This document shows positions 58,844 through 64,000 of a DNA stretch of 64,000 nt, piece by piece; the stretch's first letter is position 1, and every line of letters begins with the position of its first letter. The stretch is from Streptomyces qaidamensis (GTDB lineage Bacteria > Actinomycetota > Actinomycetes > Streptomycetales > Streptomycetaceae), in the NCBI RefSeq assembly GCF_001611795.1, contig NZ_CP015098.1:1054001-1118000 (forward strand), read 5' to 3'. A program made the translations under genes and the position numbers. Below the pieces are notes generated by a model that saw nothing but the letters and a program-made list of their open reading frames with translations, was not told where the DNA came from and made no database searches.

Positions 58844-59623
58844 ATGTCGCGCGACGCCCGCTGGAAGGCGCTGCTGGAACTGCTCGTGGAGCGCGGCCGG
58901 CTGGACGTCGAGGACGCGGCGGCCGAGCTCGGGGTGTCGGCGGCTACGATCCGCCGTGACTTCGACGGACTCGCCGAGCAGCAGATGCTGGTGCGCACCC
59001 GGGGCGGTGCGGTCGTGCACGGCGTGTCGTACGAGTTGCCGCTGCGCTACAAGACGGCCCGCCACGCCTCCGAGAAGCAGCGCATCGCCAAGGCGGTGGC
59101 GGATCTGGTGGCGCCGGGCGAGGCGGTCGGGCTGACCGGGGGGACCACCACGACCGAGGTGGCGCGAGCGCTGGCGGTGCGCGGGGATCTGGTGTCCGGG
59201 GCGCCCGCGCTGACCGTGGTGACGAACGCGCTGAACATCGCGAACGAGCTGGTCGTGCGGCCCCAGTTCAAGATCGTGCTGACCGGAGGGTGGGCGCGGG
59301 CCCAGTCGTACGAGCTGGTCGGGCCGCTCGCGGACGGGGTGCTCGGGCAGATCACCGTCGACGTGGCGGTGCTCGGTGTCGTCGCGTTCGACGTGACGTA
59401 CGGCGCCGCGGCGCACGACGAGGCGGAGGCGGCGGTCAACCGGCTGCTGTGCGAGCGGGCGGAACGGGTGGTGGTCGCGGCCGACTCCAGCAAGCTGGGG
59501 CAGCGGGCCTTCGCCCGGATCTGCGCGGCCGAGGCGGTGGACACCCTGGTCACGGACACGGCCGCCCACCCGGAGGCGGTGCGGCGCTTCGAGGAGGCCG
59601 GGCTGCGGGTCGTCACCGTCTGA
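58844..59623 (+). CDS. DeoR-family repressor (AgaR-like)
   Basis: A 259-residue DeoR-type regulator: helix-turn-helix RLDVEDAAAELGVSAATIRRDFDGL, then the sugar-phosphate-binding domain with GLTGGTTTTEVARAL and the VVAADSSKLGQRAFARI segment. The ATG at 58844 is six bases after GGAGG. It is divergent from the SIS-domain and aldolase genes with 118 bp between starts, so it very likely represses them and itself in response to a phosphorylated amino sugar. Confidence 0.9.
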   Translation: MSRDARWKALLELLVERGRLDVEDAAAELGVSAATIRRDFDGLAEQQMLVRTRGGAVVHGVSYELPLRYKTARHASEKQRIAKAVADLVAPGEAVGLTGGTTTTEVARALAVRGDLVSGAPALTVVTNALNIANELVVRPQFKIVLTGGWARAQSYELVGPLADGVLGQITVDVAVLGVVAFDVTYGAAAHDEAEAAVNRLLCERAERVVVAADSSKLGQRAFARICAAEAVDTLVTDTAAHPEAVRRFEEAGLRVVTV

Positions 59624-59685
59624 CGGCGGTGATCCGCCGGCGGTTCTAGGCTGGGGCTGAGGCGCCTACCGGCAGGGAGGCTGTC

Positions 59686-61521
59686 ATGGGCGGAACGGCA
59701 CAGGACCGGGGCGTGCCGGGCGGCCGGCGGTACGTACCGATCGCCGACCACGGGCTGATCGGCGATCTGCGCAGCGTCGCCCTGGTGGGGACCGACGGCA
59801 CGATCGACTGGTACTGCTGTCCGGCCTTCGACGCGCCGAGCGTGTTCGCCTCGATCCTGGACGCGGAGCGCGGCGGCTGCTTCGAGCTGGCGGCGACCGT
59901 GCCGGCCCGGACCAAGCAGTTCTACTTTCCCGACACCAACGTCCTGATCACCCGGTTCTTCACCGAGGACGGGGTCGGCGAGGTGCAGGACTTCATGCCG
60001 GTCGGCGGCGGGCCGGCCGAGGCGGAGCGGCACCGGCTGATCCGGCGGGTGGTGTGCGTGCGCGGCTCGATCCCGTTCCGTACGCGGGTGGCACCCCGGT
60101 TCGACTACGGCTCCCTGCCGCACACCGTCCGGCTGACCGGTGACACCGCGGAGTTCACGACCGCGGGGCTGACGCTCGCGCTGACGGCGACCGTGCCTCT
60201 GGAGGCCGACGGGCCGGACGTGTGCGGCGACTTCAAGCTCTTCGAGGGCGACTCGGCGGTGTTCGCGCTGGACAAGGTCGGCGGCGATGTGACGCCCCGG
60301 CGCTGTGCCCGCACGGAGGCGGAGGAGCAGTTCGGGGCGACGGTGGCGTACTGGCGGCGCTGGCTGTCGGCGTCCCGGTACAAGGGCCGCTGGCGGGAGA
60401 TGGTGCACCGCTCGGCGCTGACGCTGAAGCTGCTCACCTACGCGCCGACCGGGGCGATCGTGGCCGCGCCGACGACGAGTCTGCCCGAGGAGCTCGGCGG
60501 GGAACGCAACTGGGACTACCGGTACGTGTGGGTGCGCGACGCGGCCTTCTGCGTCTACGCGCTGCTGCGGCTGGGATTCACCGGGGAGGCCGAGGCGTTC
60601 ATGGACTTCGTGACCCGGCACATCAGCCCGGGTGACGGCAAGGCCTCCGGACCGCTGCAGATCATGTACGGCATCGACGGACGCACCGAGTTGCCCGAGC
60701 GCACCCTCGGCCATCTGGAGGGACACCACGGCTCGGCGCCGGTACGGGTCGGCAACGCGGCGGCCGACCAGCTCCAGCTGGACATCTACGGCGCGCTGAT
60801 CGACTCGATCTACCTCTACGACAAGTGGGCCAAGCCCATCTCCAGCGGCCACTGGGACGACGTGTGCGCGCTGGTGGACTGGGTGTGCGCGCACTGGGAC
60901 CAGCCCGACGAGGGGATCTGGGAGACGCGGGGCGGGCGCAGGAACTTCCTGTACTCGCGGCTGATGTGCTGGGTGGCGATCGAGCGGGCCATCCGGATGG
61001 CCAACCGGCGCGGCCTGCCCGCCGACCTGCCACGCTGGCGGGAGTGCCGCGACACGATCTACCGGCGGATCATGAGCCGGGGCTGGTGCGAGGAGCGCGG
61101 GGCGTTCGTCCAGCACGAGGACGGTGACGTGCTGGACGCAGCGGTGCTGATGATGCCGCTGACCAAGTTCATCGCCCCCACCGATCCGAAGTGGCTGTCG
61201 ACGCTGGACGTGCTCACCGAGGAGCTGGTGTCCGACTCGCTGGTCTACCGCTACGACCCCCGCTCCAGCCCCGACGGGCTGCGCGGCGACGAAGGCACGT
61301 TCTCCATCTGCTCGTTCTGGTACGTCGAGGCGATGGTGCACGCCGGGCGGATCGAGGAGGCGCGCCTGGCCTTCGAGAAGATGCTGACGTACGCCAACCA
61401 TCTCGGCCTGTACGCCGAGGAGATCAGCCACACCGGGGAGCAGCAGGGCAACTTCCCGCAGGCGTTCACGCACCTCGCGCTGATCAGCGCGGCCTTCAAT
61501 CTGGACCGGGCGCTCGGCTGA
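59686..61521 (+). CDS. GH15 glucoamylase/trehalase-type glycoside hydrolase
   Basis: A 611-residue enzyme of the glycoside hydrolase 15 group that includes mycobacterial and Streptomyces trehalases. An N-terminal beta-sandwich begins YVPIADHGLIGDLRSVALVG with GTIDWYCCPAFDAPSVFA. The (alpha/alpha)6 barrel carries NWDYRYVWVRDAAF, and the expected catalytic glutamates lie near QPDEGIWETRGGRRNF and in LYAEEISHTGEQQGNFPQAF. There is no signal peptide, so it acts on cytosolic trehalose. The gene begins 62 bp after the DeoR gene in the same direction but is probably independent. Confidence 0.92.
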   Translation: MGGTAQDRGVPGGRRYVPIADHGLIGDLRSVALVGTDGTIDWYCCPAFDAPSVFASILDAERGGCFELAATVPARTKQFYFPDTNVLITRFFTEDGVGEVQDFMPVGGGPAEAERHRLIRRVVCVRGSIPFRTRVAPRFDYGSLPHTVRLTGDTAEFTTAGLTLALTATVPLEADGPDVCGDFKLFEGDSAVFALDKVGGDVTPRRCARTEAEEQFGATVAYWRRWLSASRYKGRWREMVHRSALTLKLLTYAPTGAIVAAPTTSLPEELGGERNWDYRYVWVRDAAFCVYALLRLGFTGEAEAFMDFVTRHISPGDGKASGPLQIMYGIDGRTELPERTLGHLEGHHGSAPVRVGNAAADQLQLDIYGALIDSIYLYDKWAKPISSGHWDDVCALVDWVCAHWDQPDEGIWETRGGRRNFLYSRLMCWVAIERAIRMANRRGLPADLPRWRECRDTIYRRIMSRGWCEERGAFVQHEDGDVLDAAVLMMPLTKFIAPTDPKWLSTLDVLTEELVSDSLVYRYDPRSSPDGLRGDEGTFSICSFWYVEAMVHAGRIEEARLAFEKMLTYANHLGLYAEEISHTGEQQGNFPQAFTHLALISAAFNLDRALG

Positions 61522-61524
61522 CGC

Positions 61525-62484
61525 TCAGTGCCCGTGACCGTCGTCCGCATGCCCCTCGGGGGTTGCGGACTCGGGCGCCGCTCCCCCGGCGCGAGCGGTG
61601 AACGCCGCCGTGTGGACCTTGCCGTCGTGCCGGAAGTCGAGGAAGAGGCGGTAGGAGCCGGAGCTGGGTGCCGTGGCGGTGAACGAGATGTCCGGTCCGG
61701 GCCTGGTCGTGCCGTCGCCGGGTTCGCCGTTCGGGTGGACGTGCAGGTAGGCGAGGTCGCCGGAGCGCAGGGCGACCAGGTGGCCGTACGCGCCGAGATA
61801 GGGCTGGAGGTCGGTGACGGGCTTGCCGTCGCGGGAGACCTTCAGCTTCAGTTCGCCCGCCTTGCCCGGGCGCAGGGCGCCGGTCAGCCGCACCTCGTAG
61901 CCGTCGACCCGGGCCGTGGTGCTCTCCGGGGGCAGCTGCCGGGCCTGGTAGGGGCCGGAGGCGGCGAGGTCCGCGCCCAGGGTGAGGTTCTCGGCGTCCT
62001 TCCCGGCCGGGGTGAAGTCGGCGAAGACGCGGTAGCCGCCCGCGCGGGGCAGGTCCACGGGGGTGCTCCAGGTTCCGTCGGCGGCGCGGGTGGGGTGCAG
62101 ATGGCGGTAGGTGGCCAGGTCGCGTGAGGCCACGATGAGGTGGAGTTCCTTGTCGTGCTCGCGCTGGTAGGCGGTGACCGCGCGGCCGCCGGCGTCGCGG
62201 ACGGTGAAGCGCAGGTCGGCCTGTTCGCCCGCGGTGACACGCGGGGTCTGGAGGTCGAGGGTGTAGCCGCCCTCGGAGATCTGCAGCCCGCCGGCCGGGG
62301 GTGTGTCGTGGCCGGCGTGACCGCCGCCCTTCTTGCCTTCCGGCGCGGGCCGGGTGTGTTCGCCCTCGTGCTTCGGCGGGTTGTCGGCGACGACGGGGCC
62401 GACGCCCTGTCCGACGCCGTAGGCGGCGCCGAAGGTCGCTGCCAGCGCGGCGGCGAAGGTGGTGATCCTCAGTCCGGTGTTCAT
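61525..62484 (-). CDS. secreted His-rich protein, probable copper-responsive
   Basis: A 319-residue exported protein with an N-terminal signal segment (residues 1-32) and a His/Lys/Gly-rich spacer (HEGEHTRPAPEGKKGGGHAGH). Two beta-rich domains follow (LDLQTPRVTAGEQADLRFTVRD; VDGYEVRLTGALRPGKAGEL), and a C-terminal DDGHGH metal-binding tail closes it. HLIVASRDLATYRHLHP and DLAYLHVHP hold further His clusters that could bind Cu. It is divergent from copZ across CsoR-like palindromes, so copper control is likely. It may buffer or handle extracytoplasmic copper. The stop is 3 bp from the convergent GH15 stop. Confidence 0.83.
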   Translation of the reverse strand: MNTGLRITTFAAALAATFGAAYGVGQGVGPVVADNPPKHEGEHTRPAPEGKKGGGHAGHDTPPAGGLQISEGGYTLDLQTPRVTAGEQADLRFTVRDAGGRAVTAYQREHDKELHLIVASRDLATYRHLHPTRAADGTWSTPVDLPRAGGYRVFADFTPAGKDAENLTLGADLAASGPYQARQLPPESTTARVDGYEVRLTGALRPGKAGELKLKVSRDGKPVTDLQPYLGAYGHLVALRSGDLAYLHVHPNGEPGDGTTRPGPDISFTATAPSSGSYRLFLDFRHDGKVHTAAFTARAGGAAPESATPEGHADDGHGH

Positions 62485-62547
62485 GGCCTTCGGCTCCTTC
62501 AGGTACCGGGCCTCCCGCTCGGATGCGGGGCCTTCATACAGCTCACC

Positions 62548-62564
62548 ATACCCCTAGGGGGTAT
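62548..62564. promoter_or_regulatory. CsoR-like operator 1
   Basis: ATACCCCTAGGGGGTAT, a near-perfect palindrome with a CCCCTAGGGG core, lies 64 bp upstream of the secreted-protein start. The ATACCCC/GGGGTAT half-sites match the general form of actinobacterial CsoR operators. It probably regulates the minus-strand gene. Confidence 0.75.
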
Positions 62565-62593
62565 CAAGTCAAGTTATTCTCGCGCTTGCACCA

Positions 62594-62612
62594 TATACCC
62601 CTCAGGGGTATA
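62594..62612. promoter_or_regulatory. CsoR-like operator 2
   Basis: A perfect 19-bp palindrome, TATACCCCT-C-AGGGGTATA, upstream of copZ. It is the best CsoR-type site in the window. A weaker third site with an ATACCCC half and an imperfect partner lies at about 62630-62646. Confidence 0.8.
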
Positions 62613-62684
62613 CATGCAGTCGGCGAGGCTATACCCCCGCCCCGTATCTCCGCATCTGTTGGATTCACCCAGAGGAGGCACCCG

Positions 62685-62897
62685 ATGCCCGCCACCACCT
62701 ACGCCGTTTCCGGAATGTCCTGCGGCCACTGCAAGGCGACGCTGACCAAGGTCATCGGCGAGCTGGACGGCGTCAGCGGTGTCGAGGTCGACCTCGGCAG
62801 TGGCCATGTCACCGTCACCGGTTCCGCCGAGCCCGACGACGCCGCGATAGCGGAGGCCGTCGACGAGGCCGGCTACGAGCTGACCGGGAGGATCTGA
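62685..62897 (+). CDS. copZ: copper chaperone, heavy-metal-associated domain protein
   Basis: A 70-residue HMA-domain chaperone carrying Cu(I) through the GMSCGHC motif (residues 10-16), with the usual ferredoxin-like fold to DEAGYEL. The ATG at 62685 has an AGAGGAGG ribosome binding site. It lies 3 bp upstream of copA, so it is the first gene of a copZA operon under CsoR-like operators. CsoR itself is not in the window. Confidence 0.93.
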   Translation: MPATTYAVSGMSCGHCKATLTKVIGELDGVSGVEVDLGSGHVTVTGSAEPDDAAIAEAVDEAGYELTGRI

Positions 62898-62900
62898 GCC

Positions 62901-64000
62901 ATGAGCACCGGTACGACGACCGGCACGGACGCCGAGGTGGAGCTCTCCATCGGCGGCATGACCTGCGCCTCCTGCGCGGCGCGTGTCGAGAAGAAGCTCA
63001 ACCGCATGGACGGGGTCACCGCCACCGTCAACTACGCGACCGAGAAGGCGAAGGTCAGCTACTCCGGCGGCGTCTCCGTCGGCGACCTCATCGCCACCGT
63101 CGAGGCGACCGGGTACACCGCGCAGGAGCCCGCGCCTCCCGCGGAGCGGACCGCCGAGGCTCCCGAGTCGGACGAGCTGCGGCCGCTGCGCGAGCGACTG
63201 GTCACGGCCGTGGTGCTGTCGGTCCCCGTCGTGGCCATGGCCATGATCCCCGCGTTGCAGTTCGAGTACTGGCAGTGGCTGTCGCTCACCCTGGCCGCGC
63301 CCGTCGTGACGTACGCGGCGTGGCCCTTCCACAAGGCGGCGTTCACCAACGCGCGGCACGGCGCGGCCACCATGGACACGCTGATCTCGGTGGGCACCTC
63401 GGCCGCGTTCCTGTGGTCGCTGTGGGCGTTGTTCTTCGGCACCGCCGGCACGCCGGGCATGACGCACCCCTTCGAGCTGACCATCGAGCGCACGGACGGC
63501 GCCGGGAACATCTACCTGGAAGCCGCCGCGGGCGTGACCGCCTTCATCCTGGCCGGGCGCTACTTCGAGGCCCGTGCCAAGCGCAAGGCGGGCGCGGCGC
63601 TGCGGGCGCTGCTGGAACTGGGCGCGAAGGACGTCACGGTGCTGCGGGACGGCGGCCGTGAAGAGACCGTTCCCGTCACCGACTTGAAGGCCGGCGACCA
63701 CTTCCTGGTCCGGCCCGGCGAGAAGATCGCGACGGACGGGACGGTCATCGAGGGGTCCTCCGCCGTGGACGCCTCGATGCTCACCGGCGAGTCCGTGCCC
63801 GTGGAGGTGAGCTCGGGCGACCCGGTCACCGGTGCCACGATCAACGTCGGTGGACGGCTCGTCGTGCGGGCCACGCGGGTGGGCGCCGACACGCAGCTGG
63901 CCCGGATGGCCCGGCTCGTGGAGGACGCGCAGAACGGCAAGGCCGCGGCGCAGCGGCTCGCGGACCGTATCTCCGCCGTGTTCGTGCCGGTGGTGATCGC
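62901..64000 (+). CDS. copA: Cu(I)-exporting P1B-type ATPase, 5' part (runs off window)
   Basis: The first 366 codons of a copper P-type ATPase. An N-terminal HMA domain with GMTCASC (residues 19-25) is followed by four membrane helices (about residues 100-225) and the actuator domain with [10 protein letters not shown]. The CPC membrane site and the DKTG phosphorylation motif lie beyond the window edge. Cu(I) specificity is inferred from the HMA motif and the copZ partner. Start ATG 62901, 3 bp after copZ. Confidence 0.93.
   Translation, partial: MSTGTTTGTDAEVELSIGGMTCASCAARVEKKLNRMDGVTATVNYATEKAKVSYSGGVSVGDLIATVEATGYTAQEPAPPAERTAEAPESDELRPLRERLVTAVVLSVPVVAMAMIPALQFEYWQWLSLTLAAPVVTYAAWPFHKAAFTNARHGAATMDTLISVGTSAAFLWSLWALFFGTAGTPGMTHPFELTIERTDGAGNIYLEAAAGVTAFILAGRYFEARAKRKAGAALRALLELGAKDVTVLRDGGREETVPVTDLKAGDHFLVRPGEKIATDGTVIEGSSAVDASMLTGESVPVEVSSGDPVTGATINVGGRLVVRATRVGADTQLARMARLVEDAQNGKAAAQRLADRISAVFVPVVI

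Noticed and set aside
59047..61473. An 808-codon minus-strand open frame opposite the DeoR and GH15 genes
   Set aside because: It spans two real genes in the opposite strand and has low-complexity Arg/His/Pro content and no ribosome binding site.
1..64000. tRNA, rRNA or riboswitch genes
   Set aside because: No convincing conserved loops or stems were found by eye in the intergenic regions; a covariance-model search would be decisive.

Overview
The window looks like a Streptomyces chromosome, probably from an arm or arm-proximal region. Base composition is very GC-rich with strong third-position GC bias. GTG and TTG starts are common, and operons use 4-bp ATGA/GTGA overlaps. The gene content (TerD, ROK and DeoR regulators, DUF4865, a mycobacterial-type GH15 trehalase, an Lnt of actinobacterial type, an Rv1733c-like protein) fits the genus. 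I saw no rRNA, tRNA, CRISPR array, intact insertion sequence or replication origin.

Region 1 (1-4.0 kb) is ordinary housekeeping: an ArnT/GT39-type membrane glycosyltransferase that may be cut by the left edge, a cold-shock-domain protein with a C-terminal extension, a GNAT acetyltransferase and a small lipoprotein followed by frame-shifted debris. It ends in a 5' fragment of an MHS-type transporter gene whose full copy lies 22 kb downstream.

Region 2 (4.3-25.5 kb) is an unclassified biosynthetic gene cluster with no PKS, NRPS, terpene cyclase or recognised RiPP maturase. A minus-strand arm carries two EF-hand proteins and a membrane protein, two DegT/StrS aminotransferases, a UbiA-type prenyltransferase, an FAD oxidoreductase, two AMP-forming ligases, a SAM methyltransferase, a class III CoA-transferase and a nucleotide-sugar 6-dehydrogenase. 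A divergent plus-strand arm carries two Gfo/Idh dehydrogenases, a TIM-barrel sugar isomerase, an M20 amidohydrolase, an Ldh_2-type dehydrogenase, a small protein of unknown function and an AhpD-like protein. It is preceded by a 46-codon small ORF with a good ribosome binding site that overlaps the first enzyme gene. Nucleotide-sugar 6-dehydrogenase, Gfo/Idh and DegT together resemble the WbpA/WbpB/WbpE logic for 3-amino-uronic acids. The ligases, CoA-transferase and prenyltransferase suggest that an activated acid is attached and prenylated. The product cannot be named from sequence.

Region 3 (25.96-30.2 kb) appears to be the core locus into whose transporter gene the cluster is bracketed: an MHS symporter, a GAF/PucR regulator and a 3-hydroxybutyrate dehydrogenase, a likely 3-hydroxybutyrate uptake and oxidation unit.

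Region 4 (30.2-56.7 kb) is mixed core and accessory content: NUDIX hydrolase, Lnt, an O-antigen-ligase-like protein, a racemase, an HpnB-like glycosyltransferase, TerD, MOSC, an unusual beta-helix/AAA+ fusion, a large membrane hydrolase, a DeoR regulator, a Cds1-like cysteine desulfhydrase, a TetR/DUF4865/phosphotriesterase-like unit, a ROK repressor, AlkB and an RlmG-like methyltransferase.

Region 5 (56.7-59.6 kb) is an aga-like amino-sugar locus: class II aldolase and SIS-domain isomerase divergent from a DeoR repressor. It is followed by a GH15 trehalase-like enzyme.

Region 6 (61.5-64 kb) is a copper locus. A histidine-rich secreted protein diverges from copZ and copA, and CsoR-like palindromes lie between them. 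copA runs off the right edge.
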